A stretch of DNA of 64,000 nucleotides, from assembly GCF_026212465.1 (NCBI RefSeq), contig NC_080048.1, positions 23,084,934 to 23,148,933 on the forward strand. The letters run 5' to 3'. The translations under genes were made by a program, and so were the position numbers. The notes under the pieces are model-generated. The model saw only the letters and a program-made list of their open reading frames with translations, did no database searches and was not told the origin of the DNA. The number at the start of each line of letters is the position of its first letter. The first letter of the stretch is position 1. Source of the stretch: Amaranthus tricolor (taxonomy: Eukaryota; Streptophyta; Magnoliopsida; Caryophyllales; Amaranthaceae). Shown here piece after piece: positions 34,401 to 47,384 of this stretch.

Positions 34401-36700
34401 CCACCTTGCATGACACGTGGAGACCAAACCTATGCATCCAGGACCTAGGCTAAAGTGGAAATTGAATCTTGGTACTTGGATCTAGCTATCAAGTTCCTAA
34501 AACCATTCTAACAATCCCCGTGGACTCCTAGAAGCTGAGCTGAAAGAGGGCTGCTCGACAGTTTGCTAGATCAGAATTTTGTTTAAGTGTTGTGGTTGTT
34601 TCGTGTTCTTTTAATGTTCATTTGTAGTTTTTGACTGTGTCATTAATAAAATTTTACGCACAACATTAATCCTTGCATAACCAAGGCCTTAATCAGCCCC
34701 GATTTCGCATCAAAACCAAGTTTGTGTACTTTACGCGCGAAATTGAAAAAAACGCTTTAAAACCCATAAAATCGCAACTTAACTTCTAATTTCTAGCATA
34801 TGGCTATTATTTTAAATTCTAACCATTTCAACACAATAATATATGCCAAACAGTGTTGTGTGCCAAGTTTCGTGCATAACAAACAAAGTTTGAGCTTCTT
34901 TACGCGCGAAATTGACAAAAACGCTTAAAAACCCTTAAAATCGCAACTTAACTTCTAATTTCTAGCATATGACTATTATTTTAAATTCTAACCATTTCAA
35001 CACAATAATATATGCCAAATAGTGTTGTGTGCCAAGTTTCGTGCATAACAAACCATTTTTGACCTACTTTACGCGCGAAATTGATAAAAACGCTTAAAAA
35101 TCATTAAAATCGCAACTTAACACCTAATTTCTACCATATGACTATTATTTTCAATTCTAACCATTTCAACACAATAATACATGCCAAATAGTCTTGTCTG
35201 CGAAGCTTCGTGCATAACAAACCTATTTTGACCTACTTTACGCGCGAAATTGTCACAGCAGCAAACTAGTGACCATACCACCTTGCACGACACGTGGAGA
35301 CCAAACCTATGCATCCAGGACCTAGGCTAAAGTGGAAATTGAATCTTGGTACTTGGATCTAGCTATCAAGTTCCTAAAACCATTCTAACAATCCCCGTGG
35401 ACTCCTAGAAGCTGAGCTGAAGGAGGGCTGCTCGACAGTTTGCTAGATCAGAATTTTGTTTAAGTGTTTGTGGTTGTTTCGTGTTCTTTTCATGATCATT
35501 TGTAGTTTTTGACTGTGTCATTAATCAAAGCTTACGCACAACATTAATCCTTGCATAACCAAAGCCTTAATCTGACCCGGTTTCGCATCAAAACCAAGTT
35601 TGAGTACTTTACGCGCGAAATGGAAAAAAACGCTTTAAAACCCATAAAATCGCAACTTAACTTCTAATTTCTAGCATATGGCTATTATTTTCAATTCTAA
35701 CCATTTCAACACAATTATATCTGCCAAATAGTGTTGTGTGCAAAGTTTCGTTCATAACAAACAATGTTTGAGCTACTTTACGCGCGAAATTGAAAAAAAC
35801 GCTTCAAAACCCTTAAAATCGCAACTTAACTTCTAATTTCTACCATATGACTATTATTTTCAATTCTAACCATTTCAGCACAATCATATATGCCAAATAG
35901 TGTTGTTTTCCAAGTTTCGTGCATAACAAACCATGTTTGACCTACTTTACGCGCGAAATTGACAAAAACGCTTAAAAATCCTTAAAAGCGCAACTTAACA
36001 CCTAATTTCTACCATATGACTATTATTTTCAATTCTAACCATTTCAACACAACAATACATGCCAAATAGTCTTGTGTGCGAAGTTTCGTGCATAACAAAC
36101 CAATTTTGACCTACTTTACGCGCGAAATTGACACAGCAGCAAACTAGTGACCAGACCACCTTGCACGACACGTGGAGACCAAACCTATGCATTCAGGACC
36201 TAGGCTAAAGTTGAAATGGAATCTTGGTACTTGGATCTAGCTATCAAGGTCCTAAAACCATTCTAACCATCCCCGTGGACTCCTAGAAGCTGAGCTGAAA
36301 GAGGGCTGCTCGACAGTTTGCTAGATCAGAATTTTGTTTAAGTGTTTGTGGTTGTTTCGTGTTCTTTTAATGATCATTTGTAGTTTTTGACTGTGTCATT
36401 AATAAAAGTTTACGCACAACATTAATCCTTGCACAACCAAGGCCTTAATCAGCCCCGATTTCGCATCAAAACCAAGTTTGTGTACTTTACGCGCGAAATT
36501 GAAAAAAACGCTTTAAAACCCATAAAATCGCAATTTAACTTCTAATTTCTAGCATATGGCTATTATTTTAAATTCTAACCATTTCAACACAATAATATAT
36601 GCCAAACAGTGTTGTGTGCCAAGTTTCGTGCATAACAAACAAAGTTTGAGCTTCTTTACGCGCGAAATTGACAAAAACGCTTAAAAACCTTTAAAATCGC
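31440..36700. repeat. Three-monomer higher-order repeat (period ~2634 bp), second type
   Basis: Classes recur in the order CATGTCATATAG, AACCTATTTTG, GCATTCAGG, from about 31440 and again from about 34070. It contains the dimer next to it plus one extra monomer, so it probably arose from that dimer by unequal exchange. Confidence 0.75.
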
Positions 36701-37569
36701 AACTTAACTTCTAATTTCTAGCATATGACTATTATTTTCAATTCTAACCATTTCAACACAATATAATATGCCAAATAGTGTTGTGTGCCAAGTTTCGTGC
36801 ATAACAAACCATTTTTGACCTACTTTACGCGCGAAATTGATAAAAACGCTTAAAAATCATTAAAATCGCAACTTAACACCTAATTTCTACCATATGACTA
36901 TTATTTTCAATTCTAACCATTTCAACAGAATAATACATGCCAAATAGTCTTGTCTGCGAAGCTTCGTGCATAACAAACCAATTTTGACCTACTTTACGCG
37001 CGAAATTGTCACAGCAGCAAACTAGTGACCATACCACCTTGCACGACACGTGGAGACCAAACCTATGCATCCAGGACCTAGGCTAAAGTGGAAATTGAAT
37101 CTTGGTACTTGGATCTAGCTATCAAGTTCCTAAAACCATTCTAACAATCCCCGTGGACTCCTAGAAGCTGAGCTGAAGGAGGGCTGCTCGACAGTTTGCT
37201 AGATCAGAATTTTGTTTAAGTGTTTGTGGTTGTTTCGTGTTCTTTTCATGATCATTTGTAGTTTTTGACTGTGTCATTAATAAAATTTTACGCACAACAT
37301 TAATCCTTGCATAACCAAAGCCTTAATCTGACTCGGTTTCGCATCAAAACCAAGTTTGAGTACTTTACGCGCGAAATGGAAAAAAACGCTTTAAAACCCA
37401 TAAAATCGCAACTTAACTTCTAATTTCTAGCATATGGCTATTATTTTCAATTCTAACCATTTCAACACAATTATATCTGCCAAATAGTGTTGTGTGCAAA
37501 GTTTCGTTCATAACAAACAATGTTTGAGCTACTTTACGCGCGAAATTGAAAAAAACGCTTCAAAACCCT

Positions 37570-40500
37570 TAAAATCGAAACTTAACTTCTAATTTCTAGC
37601 ATATGACTATTATTTTCAATTCTAACCATTTCAGCACAATAATATATGCCAAATAGTGTTGTTTTCCAAGTTTCGTGCATAACAAACCATGTTTGACCTA
37701 CTTTACGCGCGAAATTGACAAAAACGCTTAGAAATCCTTAAAAGCGCAACTTAACACCTAATTTCTACCATATGACTATTATTTTCAATTCTAACCATTT
37801 CAACACAACAATACATGCCAAATAGTCTTGTGTGCGAAGCTTCGTGCATAACAAACCAATTTTGACCTACTTTACGCGCGAAATTGTCACAGCAGCAAAC
37901 TAGTGACCAGACCACCTGGCACGACACGTGGAGACCAAACCTATGCATCCAGGAGCTAGGCTAAAGTGGAAATGGAATCTTGGTACTTGGATCTAGCTAT
38001 CATGGTCCTAAAACCATTCTAACAATCCCCGTGGACTCCTAGAAGCTGAGCTGAAGGAGGGCTGCTCGAAAGTTTGCTAGATCAAAATTTTGTTTAAGTG
38101 TTTGTGGTTGTTTCGTGTTCTTTTAATGATCATTTGTAGTTTTTGACTGTGTCATTAATCAAATCTTACGCACAACATTAATCCTTGCATAATCAAGGCC
38201 TTAATCAGCCCCGATTTCGCATCAAAACCAAGTTTGAGTACTTTACGCGCGAAATTGAAAAAAACGCTTTAAAACCCATAAAATCGTAACTTAACTTCTA
38301 ATTTCTAGCATATGGCTATTATTTTCAATTCTAACCATTTCAACACAATAATATATGCCAAACAGTGTTGTGTGCCAAGTTTCGTGCATAACAAACAAAG
38401 TTTGAGCTTCTTTACGCGCGAAATTGACAAAAACGCTTAAAAACACTTAAAATCGCAACTTAACTTCTAATTTCTAGCATATGACTATTATTTTCAATTC
38501 TAACCATTTCAACACAATAATATATGCCAAATAGTGTTGTTTGCCAAGTTTCGTGCATAACAAACCATGTTTGACCTACTTTACGCGCGAAATTGACTAA
38601 AACGCTTAAAAATCCTTAAAATCGCAACTTAACACCTAATTTCTACCATATGACTATTATTTTCAATTCTAACCATTTCAACACAACAGTACATGCCAAA
38701 TAGTCTTGTGTGCGAAGTTTCGTGCATAACAAACCAATTTTGACCTACTTTACGCGCGAAATTGACACAGCAGCAAACTAGTGACCAGACCACCTTGCAC
38801 GACACGTGGAGACCAAACCTATGCATCCAGGACCTAGGCTAAAGTTGAAATGGAATCTTGGTACTTGGATCTAGCTATCAAGGTCCTAAAACCATTCTAA
38901 CAATCCCCGTGGACTCCTAGAAGCTGAGCTGAAAGAGGGCTGCTCGACAGTTTGCTAGATCAGAATTTTGTTTAAGTGTTTGTGGTTGTTTCGTGTTCTT
39001 TTAATGATCATTTGTAGTTTTTGTTTGTGTCATTAATAAAAGTTTACGCACAACATTAATCCTTGCATAACCAAGGCCTTAATCAGCCCCGATTTCGCAT
39101 CAAAACCAAGTTTGTGTACTTTACGCGCGAAATTGAAAAAAACGCTTTAAAACCCAAAAAATCGCAACTTAACTTCTAATTTCTAGCATATGGCTATTAT
39201 TTTAAATTCTAACCATTTCAACACAATAATATATGCCAAACAGTGTTGTGTGCCAAGTTTCGTGCATAACAAACAAAGTTTGAGCTTCTTTACGCGCGAA
39301 ATTGACAAAAACGCTTAAAAACCTTTAAAATCGCAACTTAACTTCTAATTTCTAGCATATGACTATTATTTTAAATTCTAACCATTTCAACACAATAATA
39401 TATGCCAAATAGTGTTGTGTGCCAAGTTTCGTGCATAACAAACCATTTTTGACCTACTTTACGCGCGAAATTGATAAAAACGCTTAAAAATCATTAAAAT
39501 CGCAACTTAACACCTAATTTCTACCATATGACTATTATTTTCAATTCTAACCATTTCAACACAATAATACATGCCAAATAGTCTTGTCTGCGAAGCTTCG
39601 TGCATAACTAACCAATTTTGACCTACTTTACGCGCGAAATTGTCACAGCAGCAAACTAGTGACCATACCACTTTGCACGACAAGTGGAGACCAAACCTAT
39701 GCATCCAGGACCTAGGCTAAAGTGGAAATTGAATCTTGGTACTTGGATCTAGCTATCAAGTTCCTAAAACCATTCTAACAATCCCCGTGGACTCCTAGAA
39801 GCTGAGCTGAAGGAGGGCTGCTCGACAGTTTGCTAGATCAGAATTTTGTTTAAGTGTTTGTGGTTGTGTCGTGTTCTTTTCATGATCATTTGTAGTTTTT
39901 GACTGTGTCATTAATCAAAGCTTACGCACAACATTAATCCTTGCATAACCAAAGCCTTAATCTGACTCGGTTTCGCATCAAAACCAAGTTTGAGTACTTT
40001 ACGCGCGAAATGGAAAAAAACGCTTTAAAACCCATAAAATCGCAACTTAACTTCTAATTTCTAGCATATGGCTATTATTTTCAATTCTAACCATTTCAAC
40101 ACAATTATATCTGCCAAATAGTGTTGTGTGCAAAGTTTCGTTCATAACAAACAATGTTTGAGCTACTTTACGCGCGAAATTGAAAAAAACGCTTCAAAAC
40201 CCTTAAAATCGAAACTTAACTTCTAATTTCTAGCATATGACTATTATTTTCAATTCTAACCATTTCAGCACAATAATATATGCCAAATAGTGTTGTTTTC
40301 CAAGTTTCGTGCATAACAAACCATGTTTGACCTACTTTACGCGCGAAATTGACAAAAACGCTTAGAAATCCTTAAAAGCGCAACTTAACACCTAATTTCT
40401 ACCATATGACTATTATTTTCAATTCTAACCATTTCAACACAACAATACATGCCAAATAGTCTTGTGTGCGAAGCTTCGTGCATAACAAACCAATTTTGAC

Positions 40501-42870
40501 CTACTTTACGCGCGAAATTGTCACAGCAGCAAACTAGTGACCAGACCACCTGGCACGACACGTGGAGACCAAACCTATGCATCCAGGAGCTAGGCTAAAG
40601 TGGAAATGGAATCTTGGTACTTGGATCTAGCTATCATGGTCCTAAAACCATTCTAACAATCCCCGTGGACTCCTAGAAGCTGAGCTGAAGGAGGGCTGCT
40701 CGAAAGTATGCTAGATCAAAATTTTGTTTAAGTGTTTGTGGTTGTTTCGTGTTCTTTTAATGATCATTTGTAGTTTTCGACTGTGTCATTAATCAAATCT
40801 TACGCACAACATTAATCCTTGCATAATCAAGGCCTTAATCAGCCCCGATTTCGCATCAAAACCAAGTTTGAGTACTTTACGCGCGAAATTGAAAAAAACG
40901 CTTTAAAACCCATAAAATCGTAACTTAACTTCTAATTTCTAGCATATGGCTATTATTTTCAATTCTAACCATTTCAACACAATAATATATGCCAAACAGT
41001 GTTGTGTGCCAAGTTTCGTGCATAACAAACAAAGTTTGAGCTTCTTTACGCGCGAAATTGACAAAAACGCTTAAAAACCCTTAAAATCGCAACTTAACTT
41101 CTAATTTCTAGCATATGACTATTATTTTCAATTCTAACCATTTCAGCACAATAATATATGACAAATAGTGTTGTTTGCCAAGTTTCGATCATAACAAACC
41201 ATGTTTGACCTACTTTACGCGCGAAATTGACTAAAACGCTTAAAAATCCTTAAAATCGCAACTTAACACCTAATTTCTACCATATGACTATTATTTTCAA
41301 TTCTAACCATTTCAACACAACAATACATGCCAAATAGTCTTGTGTGCGAAGTTTGGTGCATAACAAACCAATTTTGACCTACTTTACGCGCGAAATTGAC
41401 ACAGCAGCAAACTAGTGACCAGACCACCTTGCACGACACGTGGAGACCAAACCTATGCATCCAGGACCTAGGCTAAAGTTGAAATGGAATCTTGGTACTT
41501 GGATCTAGCTATCAAGGTCCTAAAACCATTCTAACAATCCCCGTGGACTCCTAGAAGCTGAGCTGAAAGAGGGCTGCTCGACAGTTTGCTAGATCAGAAT
41601 TTTGTTTAAGTGTTTGTTGTTGTTTCGTGTTCTTTTAATGATCATTTGTAGTTTTTGACTGTGTCATTAATAAAAGTTTACGCACAACATTAATCCTTGC
41701 ATAACCAAGGCCTTAATCAGCCCCGATTTCGCATCAAAACCAAGTTTGTGTACTTTACGCGCGAAATTGAAAAAAACGATTTAAAACCCAAAAAATCGCA
41801 ACTTAACTTCTAATTTCTAGCATATGGCTATTATTTTAAATTCTAACCATTTCAACACAATAATATATGCCAAACAGTGTTGTGTGCCAAGTTTCGTGCA
41901 TAACAAACAAAGTTTGAGCTTCTTTACGCGCGAAATTGACAAAAACGCTTAAAAACCTTTAAAATCGCAACTTAACTTCTAATTTCTAGCATATGACTAT
42001 TATTTTCAATTCTAACCATTTCAACACAATAATATATGCCAAATAGTGTTGTGTGCCAAGTTTCGTGCATAACAAACCATTTTTGACCTACTTTACGCGC
42101 GAAATTGTTAAAAACGCTTAAAAATCATTAAAATCGCAACTTAACACCTAATTTCTACCATATGACTATTATTTTCAATTCTAACCATTTCAACACAATA
42201 ATACATGCCAAATAGTCTTGTCTGCGAAGCATCGTGCATAACAAACCAATTTTGACCTACTTTACGCGCGAAATTGTCACAGCAGCAAACTAGTGACCAT
42301 ACCACCTTGCACGACACGTGGAGACCAAACCTATGCATCCAGGACCTAGGCTAAAGTGGAAATTGAATCTTGGTACTTGGATCTAGCTATCAAGTTCCTA
42401 AAACCATTCTAACAATCCCCGTGGACTCCTAGAAGCTGAGCTGAAGGAGGGCTGCTCGACAGTTTGCTAGATCAGAATTTTGTTTAAGTGTTTGTGGTTG
42501 TTTCGTGTTCTTTTAATGATCATTTGTAGTTTTTTGACTGTGTCATTAATCAAATCTTACGCACAACATTAATCCTTGCATAATCAAGGCCTTAATCAGC
42601 CCCGATTTCGCATCAAAACCAAGTTTGAGTACTTTACGCGCGAAATTGAAAAAAACGCTTTAAAACCCATAAAATCGCAACTTAACTTCTAATTTCTAGC
42701 ATATGGCTATTATTTTCAATTCTAACCATTTCAACACAATAATATATGCCAAACAGTGTTGTGTGCCAAGTTTCGTGCATAACAAACAAAGTTTGAGCTT
42801 CTTTACGCGCGAAATTGACAAAAACGCTTAAAAACCCTTAAAATCGCAACTTAACTTCTAATTTCTAGCA
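37570..42870. repeat. Three-monomer higher-order repeat (period ~2634 bp), third type
   Basis: Units from about 37570 and 40205 share private variants: AAAATCGAAACTTAAC, CACCTGGCACG, CAGGAGCTAGG and AAAATCGTAACTT. The copies differ at a few sites only, such as CGAAAGTTTGC against CGAAAGTATGC. Confidence 0.75.
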
Positions 42871-43124
42871 TATGACTATTATTTTCAATTCTAACCATTT
42901 CAGCACAATAATATATGCCAAATAGTGTTGTTTTCCAAGTTTCGTGCATAACAAACCATGTTTGACCTACTTTACGCGCGAAATTGACTAAAACGCTTAA
43001 AAATCCTTAAAATCGCAACTTAACACCTAATTTCTACGATATGACTATTATTTTCAATTCTAACCATTTCTACACAACAATACATGCCAAATAGTCTTGT
43101 GTGCGAAGTTTCGTGCATAACAAA

Positions 43125-44561
43125 TGTTGATTCAATTAGGAACGGGAACAGCAACAAGAGGGGGGGTGAATTGTTGTTGTTGCAAGTTTAAGCGATTGTG
43201 CCCTGTTTTTGCGGAATTATTCAAAATAAATAAAGCTTAAACTAAGAGCAAAATAATAAGAGAGACGCACGATTTTACGTGGAAACCTTTTGGGCCTAAA
43301 CAAAAGGAAAAACCACGACCACTTGGGATTTCTAACAACTTCACTATGTTTAAGGCAATTAGTTACAATTACAATAAACACCTTACTTCACTCGAAGCGA
43401 AACAACTAGGCCAACTCTTCACTCTCTAATTGCTTTACTCAAAGCAACAAACTTAGCTTTACAATAAGCTAATCCTCTCTAGCTTGACTAAAAGCTATCT
43501 AACTTCCCCCTTAGACTCACCCGAGTCTAATTACATAAACTCTCAAAATCCCTTACAAAAAGGATAGAAATTCTCTAAAATAAATCAAAGAGTTGCATCA
43601 AGAAAATATTATAAATTAATTGGCAACTTTAAGAACAAAATATTTCTTGTAAAATCCAACAAAAACGTATGAAAAACACTTAAGCACAAAACGTTGGATT
43701 ACTTCTCATCACTTAAAAACCGGAATTAACTTGCAATTTATAGAAAATAATATCCCTAAGAAAATGGAATAACCCAATCCATTATCCCACTATCAAAAGA
43801 TCATGGGAGAAATGTGGATTAAGCAAACACACGGTTATTTCCATAAGATTTGATTAAGTCAAATCACACGTGTACATAAACAATAACCGCTGTTCCCTTA
43901 ATAACCGCTGTTCCCTAAAGTAGCAGTTTCTTCAGTAGTAATTCCTGTTCCCCAAATTAATGGCTGGAACTTCATGCTATATTTTAGAAAACGGTTAATC
44001 TTAGTGGGAATGATTGCTTGCTAATTTTTAGGAATAAAAACCGGTTAGAAAGATTTGCTAAGACTAATTCAAAGTTAGTTAATTCTATTTTTAACAAATC
44101 CAGGATTTACTAAAAATAGATCCTAAAATAAAGGATCTTAACAAATAAAACGTGAATTCATTTTCTTTAACAAAAACGATTTGCCAATTAACTTTAATAA
44201 ATTATTACTGCAACAATTTAATTTAAAATACATCAACTAAAAAAAATAATTAAAATATGATAACCAGAATTTTTAGTCAACGTAGTCAACCTTCAGCTCA
44301 GGAACAGTGTGCTGTCTCCAGACTTCAGTTTAGCTAGAACATCGAACTTAGGAACAGTAGATCTGCTGTCTCCATTTTACATCCCAAGCGATATACTTCT
44401 CCTAACATCAATTGAAACCTTTTGACATGTACGTTTCCATAAGCTAAGGCATAGGTACTATCAACGATCATAATCATAATCGGATATCGACCTGCACAAT
44501 CTCTAAAAACATGTTCGCTTAAATAAAGTGTAGTCATCATCAAAACTCAAGAGGTCCAACA
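43125..44561 (-). repeat. 3' LTR of element 2 (1437 bp)
   Basis: Plus strand starts TGTTGATTCA and ends GTCCAACA; in transcript sense TGTTGGACC...CAACA. It carries stem-loop 1 (43279-43316), stem-loop 2 (43511-43530), a TATA-like CTATAAATTG on the minus strand near 43735-43745, and six GGAACAG/CTGTTCC words. Similarity to the element 1 LTR is clear only in blocks, mainly on the U5 side. Confidence 0.95.
43279..43316 (-). other. Conserved LTR stem-loop 1 (element 2, 3' LTR)
   Basis: Stems GTGG/CCAC and CCTTTTG/CAAAAGG, loop GGCCTAAA. Compared with element 1, two inner pairs have changed on both strands. The copy at 52627-52664 in the 5' LTR is identical in the stems. Confidence 0.7.
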
Positions 44562-45360
44562 AATTCCCCCTTTTTGATGATGACAAACTTTTAAACAAAC
44601 TTAAAATAAAATTAGAGTAAACCAATGTTGAAGAGTATGTTAGAGATCAAAACAACTCTTCTTAACTAAATATCATGAAACCAGTTACTTTAGAAATAAT
44701 CAAAACAACAACTTTATATTATTTCAGCATAAAATCAAACAAAGAAAAAAAATACAGATTTAATCCATAATCATCCATAATCAGAGCTAAAAGAAATTAG
44801 CATAAACAAACAACTAACCAAAACCAGAAATCAGTATCTTAATCCTTAATGCAATGAGAAACCTAGTTTCAGTGTCAATGAGTAACAACTAACAACTAGC
44901 AACACAAACATCAGAAACAAACCAGCACCTTAATCCATAAGTCCAACAAACAAACCAGCACCTTAATCCATAAGTCCAACAAACAAACCAGCACCTTAAT
45001 CCATAAGTCCAACATAATAGATTTAACTAGATCTCAAACATGCTCAAGCATTATTTAAGTTTGTGCCAAATATTCCCCCTTTTGACATCATTCAAAAAGA
45101 AGATAAGCAATCAAACCACAGCACTAAACATATAGTTATAGTCAAAGAGAGAATAAGGATGCACAAATTAAAAAGCAATAACAATGAATGCAAGCATGAT
45201 AAGCAATGACTAATCAAACCTAACAGTTAGTAGCATATGTAAAAAGGTTTAACAAAGTTAACAATGTTTAAGAGGTGTACCCCAGCTGGTACCAAAAGAC
45301 AAAGAAATTGTTTGGTGATAGAGATAGTAACAAGGAAACATAAAAGATATTAAAGGAGAA
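44562..45360 (-). other. 3' non-coding zone of element 2: two polypurine tracts and a 33-bp triplication
   Basis: The polypurine tract next to the LTR is AAAAAGGGGGAATT on the minus strand (44562-44575). A second tract lies at about 45072-45083 (AAAAGGGGGAAT), followed on the plus strand by GACATCATTCAAAAAG. Three perfect or near-perfect 33-bp copies starting ACCAGCACCT lie at 44921, 44954 and 44987, in a part where element 1 has nothing comparable. No gene is visible. Confidence 0.7.
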
Positions 45361-46854
45361 CTAGGAAGCAGGGGCATCTTCATCAATATATTTTGTTTCC
45401 ACCTCCACTGTATCCAATTTAGCACCAAGACGAGCCTCCATTTGAGTCATCTGGTCAGCTAATGAGGCTAGGGAAACACGAATCTCATCTTGAAATTTGA
45501 AGAAGCGATCCTGCAAATCATCAAGCTTGAGGAGAATGGAGTATAAGGGGGCAGTAGGAACGGTTGCCTGATCAAAGCTTTGTCTGTGAAATGATGGTGG
45601 TGGTGATCTTGGTGTTGGTGATGGTGGTGGTGGAGTGGTTGGCTTTGGTGAGGGAAAACTACTGGGTTCAGCCCTAGAGTCATCATCAAGAGTAACATCA
45701 GGTCCCATCCCCTTGTCTTCTTCCTCCTTATCAGAAGGAACAACCTCCTGTTCCTTAACTCCAGCTCCTTCTTTTTCCTGTTCCTCCTTTTCAACTTCTT
45801 TTTCCTGTTCCTTCTTCTCCACTTCTTCCTCTACTTCCTGTTCCTCCTTTTCCTTCCCCTCTTCCTCCTGTTCCTCATCATCAAAATCAATTTCAATCTG
45901 TTCCACAGCATTTTCAAGGATCCCTTCCTCATTTAATTTAAGGCGCAAGTTACTCAAACATTTTGCACCTATCATGTTACTGGGACCCATAGGAAAACTG
46001 TATTCTCCAAGTGGAACACCAAATTTTGAGAAAATCCAGGACAACAAACCACCATAGCCTACCATACATCTTTTGGCTATACAATCATTTAAATGCGAAA
46101 TCATCAAGGAAGGAAAATTAATCTTTATATTGTTCACCATACAGTAAATCAAAGTGGCATCTCGAAGACTTACCTCACTACGTTTTGAATTTCGTGGTAA
46201 AATAAACCTTCGAGCAATGTTGTAGAGTAACTTGTGTAAGGGGCACAAAACATTGTGACTCACTTTACCTCTCTTTTGCCTAACGCCTAAACATCTCCAA
46301 ACATCCTTCTCATCAATTCCAGAAAACGCAATTTTTGACCCAACATAATAAACATCAAAACCAGTGGCTGGTACTCCTAGCCACTGTCCTAACGTCATAC
46401 TATCAAACTCAATTTTAATTTCTTTAATTGAACTTGAACAGACTCCATCATTAATAGAAAAGTTAGAGATGAACTCACGCATAATTTCTGGGTAAATGGG
46501 ATTGCAGCAGTAATCGCCCATGAGTGATTCCCAATGTTGAGTTTGTAGAATTTTGTGAAATTGAGGAAAGTTTGTAGTCTCATACCACTCTTTGTCGAGG
46601 CCAAAGCCAACTGACATTTCTTTAGATAGTTCCTCAGCGTTCAAGTAGTGGGTTACCTTGATTTTCTTGACAGAACGTGTTAGAGGTGTCTTGGATCCTC
46701 TTGTTCTCTTACTGCCTGCATGTGTTTCCAGGGAGATGGGGGTTCCCTCCGGTTCTTTTGATGAAGACTCAGGCTTAGGAGTGTGAGAAGGTGGGTAGAT
46801 GACTTGAAGAGGTACAGGTTGCTTCATTTTAGGACTCTGATTCTTGGTCTTCAT
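45361..46854 (-). CDS. Env-like third ORF of element 2 (497 aa)
   Basis: Close relative of the element 1 env-like protein. Basic N-terminus with KRTRGSK (49-55); conserved core about 85-300 including MREFISNF (125-132) and RRFILPRNSKRSEVSLRDA (215-233); acidic Glu/Gln/Lys run about 320-370; Pro-rich PKPTTPPPPSPTP; C-terminal amphipathic helix ending near DTVEVETKYIDED. The acidic run is shorter and contains repeated EQE units encoded by CTGTTCC-type words on the plus strand (six between 45750 and 45905). No signal peptide or membrane span. Core residues are far better conserved between elements than the linkers, which suggests selection on the core. Function unknown. Confidence 0.8.
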   Translation of the reverse strand: MKTKNQSPKMKQPVPLQVIYPPSHTPKPESSSKEPEGTPISLETHAGSKRTRGSKTPLTRSVKKIKVTHYLNAEELSKEMSVGFGLDKEWYETTNFPQFHKILQTQHWESLMGDYCCNPIYPEIMREFISNFSINDGVCSSSIKEIKIEFDSMTLGQWLGVPATGFDVYYVGSKIAFSGIDEKDVWRCLGVRQKRGKVSHNVLCPLHKLLYNIARRFILPRNSKRSEVSLRDATLIYCMVNNIKINFPSLMISHLNDCIAKRCMVGYGGLLSWIFSKFGVPLGEYSFPMGPSNMIGAKCLSNLRLKLNEEGILENAVEQIEIDFDDEEQEEEGKEKEEQEVEEEVEKKEQEKEVEKEEQEKEGAGVKEQEVVPSDKEEEDKGMGPDVTLDDDSRAEPSSFPSPKPTTPPPPSPTPRSPPPSFHRQSFDQATVPTAPLYSILLKLDDLQDRFFKFQDEIRVSLASLADQMTQMEARLGAKLDTVEVETKYIDEDAPAS

Positions 46855-47384
46855 GGATGTTTTGAGAGAGAAAAGAAAGAGTAATGGAGAAAATGACGGT
46901 TTAGGGTTGAGTGAAAGGGAAAGGGTAATGATTATGAAGTGAAAGATGGAACGTGAGGGAGTGGGTTTATTTGTGAGAGGTGACGGTTACTAAATGTTCC
47001 ATTTTCCTTAGAGACACGAAATAGAGACAGATGAATTTGATGATTCAACTCCTACTTCCCAAAAAAAATTGCTGGAAAAAAAAATTTATATATAATTTTT
47101 ATTTTTTATTTTATTTTATTATTATTATTTTTTTTTATTTTATTTTTTTATTTTATTTTTTTTTTATTTTATTTTATTATATATTTATAATAAGAAAATG
47201 ATAATATTATGCTACTACCGTTTGATCAAAATAATCATGCAATCATAAGAACATTCAAAGTATATTCCCTTAAAAAATGCGTAACTGATCTTTTCGATAA
47301 TTGATCTTTCAATCAAGTTTATTGTGGTTGATTGATCATTTTCAATTTTTATTTTGTCTCTAAGAATCATATATGACACTTCCT
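46855..47384 (-). other. Spacer between pol and env-like ORF, element 2, with an A/T tract
   Basis: No ORF. About 47070-47205 is an almost pure A/T low-complexity tract (TTTTATTTTATT type), much longer than anything in the matching part of element 1, and prone to slippage. The rest is ordinary AT-rich sequence. Confidence 0.7.

Larger units (their letters stand above)
24429..43124. repeat. Satellite array, block 2 (about 21 monomers)
   Basis: Same ~878-bp family and orientation as block 1, running from a partial monomer at 24429 to the insertion point of element 2. Recurring variants define monomer classes: GCATTCAGG (29167, 30924, 33558, 36190), CATGTCATATAG (about 31670, 34304), and CACCTGGCACG with CAGGAGCTAGG (about 37914, 40548). 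No gene or unrelated insertion is visible in these 18.7 kb. Confidence 0.96.

Noticed and set aside
44334..44543. 69-codon minus-strand frame in the element 2 LTR, repeated at 53683-53892
   Set aside because: It is duplicated only because the LTR is; there is no homologue in the element 1 LTR and no recognisable domain.
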